From: Albugo candida
Lineage: Eukaryota; Oomycota; Peronosporomycetes; Albuginales; Albuginaceae
DNA: 64,000 nucleotides
Direction: 5' to 3'
Assembly: GCA_905220665.1 (NCBI GenBank)
Contig: CAJNAR010000161.1
Coordinates: forward strand, 353,770-417,769
Shown: in pieces, positions 20,228 through 31,699 of the stretch
How positions within the stretch are numbered: position 1 is the stretch's first letter
How the letters are laid out: every line of letters starts with the position of its first letter
The notes under the pieces: model-generated
What the model was told of the DNA's origin: nothing
The model's database searches: none
What the model saw: the letters and a program-made list of their open reading frames with translations, nothing else
Position numbers and translations under genes: made by a program

Positions 20228-22591
20228 ATGAAGGAAGCTCAAGTTGTGAAAATGAATGCGTTGGACGAACATCGCGTGTCCAGAAGAAGCGTTGGGATTC
20301 AGCGCGTTGAATATAAAGAAGAAGAAAATGATACACCATCTTTCTACGAACAATGCATCTCACCAAAAACGCACGCATACATCAAAACGGATAGACTGAT
20401 GCATTCTTCTACTATAAATCCAGACTGCTACCATGTAAATGCCTTTGGCGATTCTAAGGCAGATAAGCCGCCGTCCAACACAAAAACTATTCTGAAAAAA
20501 ACGTCATCGTTAACCACTTCTTCCCTCGACGATAATTCCAAGCGCAACAATGGAATGCAGCACTTACTTTCCCGTTTTGATCACTTTCAGAATTCTCCTG
20601 TTGAAGATTCTTATCAAATTTACACATCGATATGTCATTTTCCCATCGCACAACGTATTTTGGGTCTATTAGTAGTGGTACAGTTGGCTGTGCACTTTGG
20701 ATCACGCGTTCGGATTGCTAATAGTTGCAGCAATCTGCCGATTACGTATGATAAAAACGGACACGCTACTGTCATTATGTCTTCCCTTAGGCTTGAGGAC
20801 CGCATTCAAGAATCAATGTGTCTCCAAGACCTCAATGCTCAGTCACAGGAGTTCGTCTATTCCGGATGGTTCTTTTCCCCTTTTGCACTCATATTTGCTC
20901 TTTTTCCCTTCAAAATGCTGAAAAATAATGCAAGATTCGGCATATTGGTGTATTGGACTCGACGGTACTGGAAGACAATAATTACTTTTATTTGTCTTAT
21001 TTGGGTAGTCGGTTGTGAAGTTGGATTCTACTTCGCAGTGCAAAGCAGGCGAAAGTACGGGGAATATGATACTCGGCAACATTTAGCATTTGCTTCTCAT
21101 ATCGTTGTCCCGAAAGACTGGTACGAAGGAAGCAAGTGGGATCAAGTACATGGAGACCAAACCATGCGACTCCTGGACTGGATTGTACTTTTCGAGAGCC
21201 TTCTGTGGTTATCCATCGCAATGGCTTCACTTGCAGCGTTTTCAGCAACGGCAAGTGTGCTTATTCTTACTATGAAATTAGGGTTTTCCCATGCTCTTTG
21301 CAGCTCAGTTTGTATTTCTATCACAACTTTGGCATTACTAGTATGCTTTGTAGGAGATGACTACCCTTTACTCAAGCCAAGTCATCTTATTACTAGTCAA
21401 GCAATTGCGTTTGTGTTGGGTATCTTGCTACCGCTCGTACTTGGTCTTATGGCTATACACTCAGAAGATCGGCTTTCAAGAATAGTTTATCTACTGAAAA
21501 TTCGTGCCGATAGACTTAACATTGCACTCAAGCTGGACCTTTGTGTGAAACACGCGAATCTTGCGAATCGAGGAATTTTCAAAGCAGAACAAGAGATGTT
21601 GGATCATGAATTGACTAGCGGTCAAAAAAGGGACAGTTTATTAAACACTCTAGCGATTCCATTTCAGAATATTAAATTATTCGAGTTGGTGACAAGCAAC
21701 AGACTCGTCGACATCTTACTCGCTGAGCACTGCGGTAAACCCGTCATATTCAAACGATTGTCGATTGCGACGTATTCCTCGCAAACGTTTCGAGATTTCA
21801 AGGCGACAGTTGAAACACTTGCTTGTTTACGCCATCCCAACATTGTTTTATTTATTGGTGCTACATTTAACAATTTGGCAAATGTCGGTTTGATTTTTGA
21901 GTATCTGGAGCAAGGCAATTTATATTCTCTGTTGCATAGCTCCATGTTGCTCACATGGAATGACCCCCTTTTGAAAATCGCCACCGATGTCGCACAAGGA
22001 ATGTCGTATTTGCACAATTGTGATACACCACTGGTGCATCGAGATATAAAATCTTCGAATCTACTTTGTTCGACCACGTATACATGCAAGATCTCTGATT
22101 TCGATGAATCGAAGCGTCAAAATCTGGGTGAATTACTCAGCACAGTGGTAGGAACAGCCTACTGGTTGGCACCCGAAGTCTTAAGAGAAGAAAAGTATGA
22201 CGCAAAAGTGGATTGCTACAGTTTTGGGATTGTCATGATTGAACTGGAAACACGCAAAGATCCGTACTATGAAGTTATCGACTTGAGCCCAATAGAAATT
22301 ATGATCAAAGTTGCAACTGGAGGACTTCGACCAGTTATTCCAGCAACGTGTTCTCCAATACGTCGACAATTGATCGAACGGTGTTTGGATGCTAATTCGG
22401 AACATCGACCAGCCATGACTGAAATTCTGTGTACCTTACAGCGTGATGTTCGAAATGAGATCCTACAAATGGAGCAAATTGGTCAAAATCATGAGAATCA
22501 ACGGCGTATTTTACTACATCGACATCAGCGACTGAACCGCCGACGAATTGAGGATCTGTTGGATGATAGTGCAAAGCACATTAGTCGGTAA
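20228..22591 (+). CDS. TKL-type protein kinase with multi-pass membrane N-terminus (atypical DFD motif)
   Basis: 787 residues from the ATG at 20228. The frame is open back to 20027, but that would overlap the preceding gene, so the first Met after its stop was chosen. Residues 1-130 are hydrophilic. About six or seven hydrophobic segments follow (~139-157, 210-229, 249-270, 316-350 probably two, 356-376, 389-411). A kinase domain occupies ~480-740: Lys509 in VIFKRL, HRDIKSSN at 604-611, APE at 648-650 and the C-lobe DCYSFGIVMIE. The DFG motif reads DFD (624-626) and the Gly-rich loop is not recognisable. Helical membrane region plus TKL kinase recalls oomycete GPCR-bigram proteins; this is inference. 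The unusual metal-binding loop leaves catalytic activity uncertain, although the HRD Asp and following Asn are intact. Confidence 0.82.
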   Translation: MKEAQVVKMNALDEHRVSRRSVGIQRVEYKEEENDTPSFYEQCISPKTHAYIKTDRLMHSSTINPDCYHVNAFGDSKADKPPSNTKTILKKTSSLTTSSLDDNSKRNNGMQHLLSRFDHFQNSPVEDSYQIYTSICHFPIAQRILGLLVVVQLAVHFGSRVRIANSCSNLPITYDKNGHATVIMSSLRLEDRIQESMCLQDLNAQSQEFVYSGWFFSPFALIFALFPFKMLKNNARFGILVYWTRRYWKTIITFICLIWVVGCEVGFYFAVQSRRKYGEYDTRQHLAFASHIVVPKDWYEGSKWDQVHGDQTMRLLDWIVLFESLLWLSIAMASLAAFSATASVLILTMKLGFSHALCSSVCISITTLALLVCFVGDDYPLLKPSHLITSQAIAFVLGILLPLVLGLMAIHSEDRLSRIVYLLKIRADRLNIALKLDLCVKHANLANRGIFKAEQEMLDHELTSGQKRDSLLNTLAIPFQNIKLFELVTSNRLVDILLAEHCGKPVIFKRLSIATYSSQTFRDFKATVETLACLRHPNIVLFIGATFNNLANVGLIFEYLEQGNLYSLLHSSMLLTWNDPLLKIATDVAQGMSYLHNCDTPLVHRDIKSSNLLCSTTYTCKISDFDESKRQNLGELLSTVVGTAYWLAPEVLREEKYDAKVDCYSFGIVMIELETRKDPYYEVIDLSPIEIMIKVATGGLRPVIPATCSPIRRQLIERCLDANSEHRPAMTEILCTLQRDVRNEILQMEQIGQNHENQRRILLHRHQRLNRRRIEDLLDDSAKHISR

Positions 22592-24309
22592 AAGTATTGG
22601 CTTGTGGCAGCCGAGTCTGGTATTACTATTGCGGACGTAAAAGTTCCGGGAGCAAGCAAGGTCGGGAGACGCTGCACATGTTTGATATACAATGAAATTT
22701 TTTGAATCAGCGATTTCCTTCTAGGAAAATTACACGGCTGGTGCTTACAAGTACGACATCACATCAGCGAAATGGTGATGGTACAAAGATGTCGTGATAT
22801 CCTGAAGCATTGCAGAAGCTATAAAGCTTATGCGGGGCAATATAGCACCTTCGGTTTTTTGACGCGGTGTCTGAGTCCTTGCAGTGTGTTATAGGCAATG
22901 AAATGATGCGCTTGCTACCAAAATTATGGAAATGTTTAGTCGTTCGAATCAGCATCTCGTTTTCTGCACACTGACATATTTTGTTGCGCTGAGTTGGAAG
23001 TGGTCGTAACGTTTCATGTATAAGCTTCATTCAAATTTGCATCTGCGCTTTTCTACTTCCAACATTGGTCACAAAATGGTTGTAAATATATAATTTTCGT
23101 GACGTTTCTTGTGGTTCTAATCTGCCCCTTTGACATATTGAAGGCACAATCAACGAAACTGAGTTTACCATCCATCCTTTTAAGGCATTACAGAAAGAAT
23201 GTGGTGAATACGTAAGCTCATTGTTCGCAAGTGATCTTCGTCGATTACAAAAACGATCTGACAGGAAAGGATGCGTCCCATAGAAGAACGTCTTATTTGA
23301 TCATCTCGAAATCAGGTGTCATGCGAAGCATGTCACACATTCAAGACATGAACATCTTAATTCTATATCTGCATATACCTATGGTATTTCACTAGATCAG
23401 ACCCTTTCGTATGTCTCTCATTCATCACTTGACGTCGTATGCTGAGTGAGGAATAAGTATTCCCGAATTCGAAACAGCTTGCCAATATTTGCAAGAGGAC
23501 GATGAAAACCTTTCCCTTCATCAGCATTAAGTGTCCAGCACAAGCATTGATAAAAGTTACATGCAGCAGAGCTTACTCATTAAATCATTGAATGGATTGC
23601 ATGAACTCTTTGGACTCGGCCGTATATGCTCGCGTGAATTATCGCACATTGTTTCCTACCCTATCTGTACGACCCTTTCGATGGTCAAGGCCGACCATTT
23701 ACAAAGTATCGTGAACAAATGGGGATGTCTTTTGCAATGCGGCGACCCGAAGAGCTTCTACTGTAAAAGCTATTGAGATTGACGTGACTTTCGAACACAG
23801 TATCATCTCAATCTACTGGTTCAAAGGTTGTTCGCTTATGCAGGCAGTACTTACAAGTCTATCAATATTTCCTTTCAATTTTTGGCGTCAGACCTGTTGC
23901 ACGACCGTGTATTCCTCGACGACGGCTCCACTGACCATAAGACAAAGATGATTTATAAGGCAATCCATTTGACAATGAATGTTGTTATTGCGCCGCCTCC
24001 CAGCTTTACAGAACGGAAGGTTCTCTAGCGATCTAGAAGATGTTTCCTATCCTGCTGTCTACTTACTTGAAGCTTGGATTATTCAAGACAAGGAGATATC
24101 CAGGCAATCTGAGATTCCTTTGAGAGTCGTCAAACAAATATCGCTAATAATGCCTTCTTACGCTTTAGTGCTTTATATGTTCCTTCATCATTCAAGAATT
24201 AATTGTTTTATGTTTGGTTAATGTATTCAAGGAATGCGTACACAGTTTACGACAATGTGTCATTTGAACCAATCCAGTTGCTTTGTTATCAACCAATCCA
24301 TTCGTTCAA
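22592..24309. other. Intergenic stretch, possibly a decayed gene
   Basis: 1.7 kb between the kinase and RPB5. Short frames occur at 23531-23776, 23828-24028 and 23979-24221 (plus) and 22764-23030 (minus); none has a recognisable motif, and I could not join them by plausible introns. It may hold a degenerate gene or long UTRs. No RNA gene or repeat seen. Confidence 0.4.
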
Positions 24310-25186
24310 ATGGCTTCAAATGGAAATGGATTAAGTGCGGAAGCGCTACGGCTTTATCGCGTTCGAAAGACCACCGTGAAAATGCTACACAACCGGTGAG
24401 AGCATGATTTCTATATTTGTACGTGTTTAGTATGTAAGAAAGTCTTTTGGGTTGTAGAGGATACATTGTGAGTGAAAACGAGCTCACCATGACACCAGAA
24501 GCATTCCAGCTACAAGTAAGCACCTTAAATTGCGCCATAAGTAGCATTTCGATCCTAATTTTTTTTAATTCATAGTTTGGAGACAATCCCACTCGCGAAA
24601 TGATGACAATTCTGGTTTAAACTTTGATAAACTGTTTTTTTATTCTGAATTTATTTGATATTTTTCATCAAATACAGGTCGAAAAAATTGACGATCCAAG
24701 CGACAACCTGTTTGTGTTCTTTCCAGAAGACACCAAAGTCGGAGTCAAACCAATACGAAAGTCAGTAATCAAAATGTCTGATAATTTTCAAAATGGAAGT
24801 AATAACTTGGATCACGTAGCTATTGTAATCGCATGAAGGATGAGAATGTGACCAAAGCAATTCTTGTAGTACAGGAAGGAATCACGCCATTTGCGCGTCA
24901 GGCACTAAATGAAATGGCTCCGAGATATAAAATCGAGCACTTTAAAGAAACAGAGCTCTTGGTGGACATTACAGAACACACACTTGTACCTGTTCATCGT
25001 GTACTATGTCGTGAAGAGAAGGCAGCACTGTTGAAACGATACCGTATCAAGGATTCTCAGCTACCACGGATGCAAACGACCGACCCTATTGCCCGATATT
25101 ATGGAATGGTTCGTGGTCAAGTTGTAAAGATCATCCGACCAAGTGAGACAGCCGGCCGATATGTCACTTATCGAGCAGTGATGTAA
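24310..25186 (+). CDS. RPB5: RNA polymerase I/II/III shared subunit RPB5 (RPABC1), five exons
   Basis: Exons 24310-24395, 24458-24515, 24576-24614, 24678-24760 and 24820-25186; introns of 62, 60, 63 and 59 nt. The joined frame is 210 residues, the normal RPB5 length. The N-terminal jaw domain includes [17 protein letters not shown], then [20 protein letters not shown]; the join to [20 protein letters not shown] matches the family without gaps. The C-terminal assembly domain is very conserved: [47 protein letters not shown]5 is the ATP-independent jaw subunit shared by all three nuclear polymerases and contacts downstream DNA. Donor of the third intron (GTTTAA) is weak, but the protein match leaves little doubt. 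This housekeeping gene is the last host gene before the transposon-rich region. Confidence 0.96.
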
Positions 25187-26514
25187 CGTTGGTCAGCTTG
25201 AATTCTTTCAACGAGTGGAAGCAGAGCAAATCCGTTCTGTGTACTAGTACGATACATTAATCGACTGCGACGCTTCTGAAATTCAAGTCGATCTGATCTT
25301 TGATTCACACGAACAAACTTACACATAAGAGTTCTGAATCTATATACGACTCTGCTCTTGTTCGTATACGTGATTTGAAAGCTATAGTACCGCTATCACG
25401 AAAATACGCTTGCTGCTCTCTACTCTGAATGCTGTTTGATTAAACCTGTCGACAAATATCTCAACTTCAAGTGTAAATGCTCGGTCGAGACTCTGTCATT
25501 GCGAAATGCATCCTCGCGTAATGATCTACAGTAGTTTTTCTTAACCTAGATCGTCCGGATTACGGCGAGGCTGGTAATTGCTGCTGGATTTCCGACTGTC
25601 GCGAGTCTAAATTCTATTTTGCTTTAATCTTCGAGACTTCATTAGCCATTCAATCTAGAAGACTTATTTAGCTCGATCCCTTTACGGAGACTGCCTACGA
25701 CCATCGCACAAGTACGCGTCCTTCTCATTCAAAGCATGTAATATGACTCAGCTTGTAAATTGGATAATCTCGCCGGTAAAAATGTATACATAAGATAAAA
25801 CATGATGAGATTAGTTCGTCTCAGAGAGGAAAAGTGCATCGAACAAATACGTACAAAATCTAGTCAATTGATGATCAATGGATCAATTATCGATTCCAGG
25901 CCTCGACTAAATCTCAAATCACGGCGTACAAAGTCACACTTACGATACCGTCTATCATTAGTAAATGCATCCTTTTTCTAAAGCTTCAGTAAATTAATAC
26001 CTACACTCGACCTACATCATGCACTGATTTGCACAACATGCAAACGAACTCAAGGTCCGTCACCTACTTCATTATCGTAGGTTGATAAGAGACCCTTTCC
26101 ATTTGCAGAAGAAGTGTTCACCCGCTCGAGATAGAAATTTGCCATGCTATCCCAGCAAGTACTGAAAATATCGCTATTTTGAGCGATCATCCAGACCATG
26201 TACTGTGCGATCAATAAGTCGAAAAGAAGTGCAAACTTTGCGGCTAACTGTTCATCGTATTGGATCGACACTATCATTAGCGTCCATCAAAATCCACCTT
26301 AGTCGTAGATATCTATATTACTAGAATTCGGGTAATTGAGTTTTGTAAATGACAACATGTGTTGGTGGTAGCAGTACTCTATTTCTATTCCCTTAACCAC
26401 CACAATATGAGATGTGTGTCCAGCTTGTAATCAAAACAATCAGTTCTGAAGTGTCCGAATGCTCACGCATCTCGAATTGCAACTAAAGCTAAGCTCGGAA
26501 TTGCACTTGCATTT
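25187..26514. other. Gene-poor stretch after RPB5
   Basis: 1.3 kb downstream of RPB5. The only ATG-initiated frame of note is minus-strand 26050-26277 (75 codons), containing AQYMVWMIAQNSDIF; it has no recognised domain and could be an exon of an unmodelled gene or chance. No transposon motif is seen before about 26,515. Confidence 0.4.
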
Positions 26515-26755
26515 CCAATTGTTGGAAGTTCACCGATCTTGATGTGGAAAGTAAACATGCGGTTTGATGAAGATAAACCGCGATTTGTATGCATATTGAT
26601 GCGTTGGTTACATAAAATCTCTTGTATATAGCTTGGCATCTCGTATTGGCGTAGATCAGCAAGTTTAAATTAGAATACACTTACTCTTTTTGCTTCAAAT
26701 TCGTGCTCGTAGTCCGCATTCCCTCTAAGTCTATCGTAACGTGCCTGGATTTCCA
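26515..26755 (+). repeat. Probable left LTR of copia A (diverged)
   Basis: Shares an ordered series of matching words with 30935-31170, including GATTTGTATGCAT.TTGATGCGT, TTGTAT, TGGCATCTC and TACACTTACTCTTT. Orientation is direct. The limits are estimates. Confidence 0.5.
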
Positions 26756-28035
26756 ATAGGTTATCATCCCATCGGCGGATTACGCTTTCGAAGACGCGGA
26801 TGACGGAGATAATTACTTATCAACCGTGGATACTTTTGGGCATAGAAGAGTAGGTGGAATTGGAAAATGTACAGAGAGAGAAAAGACAAACTAAAGAGGT
26901 CAAGGTGGAAACATCGAGGTTTTGCCCCTAATAAGAGGACTGATTTGTCGGCAGGATCGGCTGGAGAGCTCACAGACGAACCTTCACAAGGAAGTTGCTG
27001 AGGAATAAAAAGGAGAAGGATTTCCGAGTACCATCCGACGCCTCTTCAAAAGACCAAGCATGTTTGAATCTACTCTGGGAAGAGATTCGCATGTTTGTAT
27101 TGAATCGAAGACTGATACGCAGGGAAGAGAGGCAAACAGAGGGCATATCATGATGCTCTGCCTGATGACATATTCTGAGTGCCAGCGTATCTATGGGGAC
27201 CAAAATCACCATCGGCAGCTATTTTGTGGTCCTGGAGTTGATTAATGTTTCTCCTGCGTGAAATGGAATTAATTAAGGGGGTGTAAGAAATTTTTATTTA
27301 CCCAGATACAGACAGCCCGGATCCGGGTCACTGGAGTAAGGAAGAAGTACCGAAAGGCAAATTCTTCTGGCACGTCTGCGTGTGATTCTATTGGCCTGGA
27401 GATGTGAAGGTGAAACTAAGATGCCATTAGCTAGATGATTCAGATAAAAAGGCAAACTGAAGCCTTCCGGGGGCAAAATGCTACGCTCGAGGATGTTATG
27501 GAACGTATGCTTAGAGAATTCGAGACAAATATTATGCCAGAACAAAAGCGATGGATCTTCTTACGCGCCCAAAAGATTCAACACAACCGTGGATTGAGTG
27601 CCACATGTCTCTTAACGCCTTAGTAAGGGCTTCAGGGAAGATCCTTACTATTTGGTGCTAGAATATATTCTTTTGTACGCAGCACAAGAGACGAGAATCG
27701 TTCTGATGGCTAATCTGTATTAGCAAAATAGGATACTTACAGCAGGGGGAGGAACTCGCATATTTCGCTCAATCTTGGGAGTCAAAGATGACGTACAAAC
27801 GCATTTGGAAGGGCATCGCTGGACACGTTCAAAAGTATGGCTACTCGCAACCTCCAGAGTCAGGAAAGACTAAGAAGTTTTTCAAGGTTTTCTGGGCTAC
27901 TTCCAGATCGATGTTATAACGCAAATGATGCTTCCTCTGCGGTAAACCGGGGCATGGCATGACATATTGAGCGACCAGAGGTTCTCATGAAGACAGAGAA
28001 TGCGACTTTACCTTGGCGATAACGACCCGGCGGGT

Positions 28036-28110
28036 TGGATTTGGAGACATCTGGATTCTGGACAGTTAATGTAGCAGTCATCTTGCGAGCAATGAAACTT
28101 GGCTTGACGA
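28036..28110 (+). pseudogene. Copia A protease remnant
   Basis: Reads GDIWILDS, stop, then CSSHLASNETWLDD in one frame. This is the copia aspartic protease active-site region (family form WILDSG.S.H), with the glycine codon replaced by a TAA. It confirms element polarity. Confidence 0.6.
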
Positions 28111-28815
28111 CTGTGAAGATTCTGTTGTAAATAGCGTGCAGCCAGATGGAAGGTCATCGAAACTAAGCAAGGGGAAGTGCCACGCTGATTCTAACAGCTA
28201 TGGAGCAACGATGCATCGTAATGGTTATTGATGTATATCACGATAATGGGTTGAGCACAATCTACATTCATTTGTGTTCGTGGACATTAAAGAATACAGA
28301 CTTACGATGCGTGATACACAGTGTGTCTTAACGAGAAGTGATGATTAGAATATTATTTTGAAGTACATTATTTCGATGTCGAGCAGATAAGAAAATGTAC
28401 GCAAAGTAAGCGGGGAAATCCGGACAAATCATTAAAAAACATGTTGGATAATCATGGCAGGTGTTGGTGAAACCTCAGAGAGTGAAGGAAGCTATCAGAC
28501 ATAGGGCTCCCTTACTGCTTCTCATCAGAGGCTCGGAAATCTCAATCACGATGCAGTTGAGAGACTGGCCACGTATCCTGCACTGGCAATCAAAATAATG
28601 GATTGCAATGTCAAAATGGCTTAACATGTGCCCAAGAAAAGCAGCGAAAGAATCGTAAGTTGAAGAAAAATCCGGGTGAGCACTCACTGATTGATCGTTG
28701 GTGGATTTATGTGCTCAGATTCGAATAGCCCAATGGATCCTAGGCATCGACTTGGCAAACGATACACGGTAGATTTCCTTGATTATGTGAAGGTTTTCTC
28801 GCCAAACCAAAGAAT

Positions 28816-29190
28816 GTGGCAGCAAAAGAATTAAAAAATTCGTGGCGCATTTCGAGCAATAATTTGGTTATAGTATGTATGTTTTATGCACCGATTCGGG
28901 TGGATAGTACGAAAATATCTGATTTATTTGGAAGAACCAAGATGTGGCTAGCCAACGAAACGATGCGAAAATACCAAGCGAGTAATGATGATACTAAAAG
29001 GATGCATAGCGCTATTATGAATATGTACAGAAGTCCATCATGTGGACTGCCATTGACCTTTTGGGGTGATGCGGTCCAAGACGCGGCATACGTGACTGAG
29101 CGCTCACTAGCCAATGTTAATAGTGCAAAGATTTCTACGTTACAATTGAAGACGAAAAAATACCCGCTCTTTGTGAGATTGTACTTTTGA
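28816..29190 (+). pseudogene. Copia A integrase remnant
   Basis: A 124-codon frame whose part LPLTFWGDAVQDAAYVTERS matches the copia integrase segment that follows the DDE core (family form FWGEAVNTAAYILNR). Flanking portions of the integrase are out of frame or unrecognisable. Confidence 0.65.
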
Positions 29191-29609
29191 TACTCCTTAT
29201 ACGTACATTTCCCCGAAATGAGCAACTTCAACGAAATTTTGTACGATACAAAATGCTACAGAAAGCAAAGCGTGTGCGAAATAAATTGAAAAATCAAGAC
29301 TGGCTCGGGATAAGCCGGAATCACGCTCAGTGCATGGAGAAAAATAAACGTGTGTACTTTGATAATTCCTGGCGAAGTGGCTTACGTAAAAAGAGCGCCT
29401 GGTAGACGTCTCTGTGAGGACAATCAAATGCGTTAGAAAAAAGCGGGATAAAGGACATGATACTGTTGACGAAGGATACTCACAGTCAGCATTCCAAATG
29501 GTTTGTAAGCGCACAAGTATGCAAAGGGTGAATTGAGCCACCACAAGATCAGACTGGTAGCCGGTGCGAATGAACAAGTTTGGTTGTGATTACAACAACA
29601 ATTTTTGTT

Positions 29610-30660
29610 TCTATCATGGATATGCCGAGTGTCAAGATTATACTTGTTATGCCTAAAAAAAGCGACTGCCAGCATGAGCGGGGACGTATCAAATGCTTAT
29701 GTGAAAGCTGAATAGGAACCTTAATTACAGATTACTTCAGGAAGTGAAAAGAACACGTGGAGTATTCGAAAATCCGGACGGCCAGTACAAATGAGCTTGT
29801 GGTGGGATTGCTGAGTTAATATATGGGCTTAAACAGGCTGGACATCTGTGAAGCGAGTTGCTAAAAAATTAGATAGTGTGGACTTTACTCAGTGTCTTAC
29901 TGAAAGACGTGTGTATTGGAGCGGATAAATGAAAATTCCGTCTTGTCGGCTTATGCGTTGGCGATCTTCTTGTGACAGCAAAGCAATCAGATATGATAAA
30001 TGTGTATTTGGGTCTCCTAAAAGAATTGCTCGTCAAGGATTCGGGCGTTCTGAACAAAGTTTCTGGGTATTTGCATTAATTTGAAGATAAAGCGGACACG
30101 GCATTAACCAAATAATGAATACTCGTAGAATTCTACGAGACAATGGTTTGGAGGAGAACAAATGCTCCGGTCGCACCCTATCGGTGGTGAATTGAGCATC
30201 TATCAAGAGAGGATAGTAAAAGCACCTGACGAAAACGAATATCGAGACAGACCAGCTACTTTTAATCGTTTTGAGTCATTGGTGGGAAGTTTGCTTTGCG
30301 TATCGAGATGCAGCAGACAAGACATATCATACGTAGCGTACCAAGTCTCCAAACAGACTTGGTCTTCATCTTTGGGCGATTATAAATTAGCCGAACAAGC
30401 TGCGATATACAACAAAGTGCGAAACATTGCGACTAAAATGAATGGACAAATTCAGAATGTGATAAAAAAAGTCGGTAACGGGTGGTCGAATCCCTATTGA
30501 CGAGAAACCAGTGTCGTGTATGGCAAAGAAAAGTCGGTGTGTCGTTTTCAATCATTGAAACCGAGTCTGTGACGAGTCTTTTGTGGTCGTGTATATCCTT
30601 GGAATATGTTCATTACTTCGTTAATTCGGCTGAAACGCAAAGAGCCCATGATTATCAATG
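29610..30660 (+). pseudogene. Copia A reverse transcriptase / RNase H remnant
   Basis: Successive traces in shifting frames: MDMPSVKIILVMP, VSNAYVKAE, YGLKQAGHL, then CVGDLLVTAKQ, where the catalytic YVDDLLVT has become VGDLLVT, losing one Asp. Then come FESLVGSLLCVSRCSRQDISY (30162-30500 frame) and the RNase H trace KVGVSFSIIETES. Multiple stops and shifts separate them. Confidence 0.7.
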
Positions 30661-30934
30661 TAGCTAATCAGACGGTTCTGTAGTAGCTCACAGGAGACGT
30701 TTCATCAGTGAAGCTGAACAAGTAGACGTGTGAAATCAAATCCGTAAACTCGCATCTGAAAAGCACCATTTTGATGTCATGATGCGTCGCAAGTCGTGCT
30801 ACGCCTGCAGATGTGATGACGAATGCATTAACAGCACCCCGCTTGGAGAGCTGACAGCTCTGATTGGCCCCAGCGAAGGGAAAGGAGGAATGACGAAGAT
30901 GAAGGCAAATGGAGTCTGTCTCGGATGGAGGAGT

Positions 30935-31170
30935 ATTGTAAATTGAAGGATCTCGATGTGAAATGTGAACTTGCGGTTCAGTAAAGCTAGAACTTTGGCG
31001 ATTTGTATTGCATGTTGATGCGTGGACTACATAACATTTTGTTGTATGAAACATGGCATCTCATACAAGGTCAGTTTCAAATGAGCAGTACACTTACTCT
31101 TTTCGATTTCGATATCGTGATCGAAGTGGTCCGCTTCCTCTCTGACTCCGTCTAAGCGTTGCTGAAATTT
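30935..31170 (+). repeat. Probable right LTR of copia A (diverged)
   Basis: Partner of the repeat at 26515-26755, same orientation. Distance between copies (about 4.4 kb) suits a copia element and all copia traces lie between them. Confidence 0.5.
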
Positions 31171-31699
31171 CATTACTACTGTGAATCGCAATGATCGTCG
31201 AGTCCTGAAAAATCCGCCCGATGGCCCTCACTTTCCGAGTGAACCCAGAGCCTTTGCAAGCTGAATGCGTTCTTCTTGATGGTAAGAATTGAGTCGAAAA
31301 ATACCGAATGTAAGCACCCGAAAGGGTATAGAACACGGGAAGTGCTGGGATCATCGGAGCTGCAGATCAACAATCGACCAATCGACGGATTTGATCGATC
31401 TATGTTGTACCCGTAAGAAGATCTGACCATCATCCTACCGGTGATGATGAAAGAAGAAGGCTGGTTCTGCCAACCACGCTTTTATGAGGATCAGGTAGCA
31501 CTACGCCAGCAAATAATAGTATTTCTTCCAGCTACATTTGCGTGCAACGTCCAAAACGAAATATATGAGATAATAAAGACATCACTTCATCTTTACACCA
31601 TACACTACATGCTCAAAATTTGAAAGATTAAGAGCCCAAATGAGGATACTGTTTGCACGAACGAGTGCAGCGAGGAGCTAAGTATAGCCGATTATCGCG

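Larger units (their letters stand above)
26515..31170 (+). mobile_element. Ancient Ty1/copia element A, heavily decayed
   Basis: Remnants occur in the expected copia order on the plus strand: a protease trace with WILDS (28036-28110), integrase core (28816-29190), reverse transcriptase (29610-30400) and RNase H (about 30500-30660). Diverged direct repeats of ~240 bp flank them (about 26515-26755 and 30935-31170) and probably are the LTRs. Every domain has stops and frameshifts, so nothing here is functional. Boundaries are approximate because the repeats are only roughly 70 percent alike by eye. Confidence 0.65.

Noticed and set aside
23531..24221. Possible small gene before RPB5
   Set aside because: Three short overlapping frames without motifs; no convincing introns connect them.
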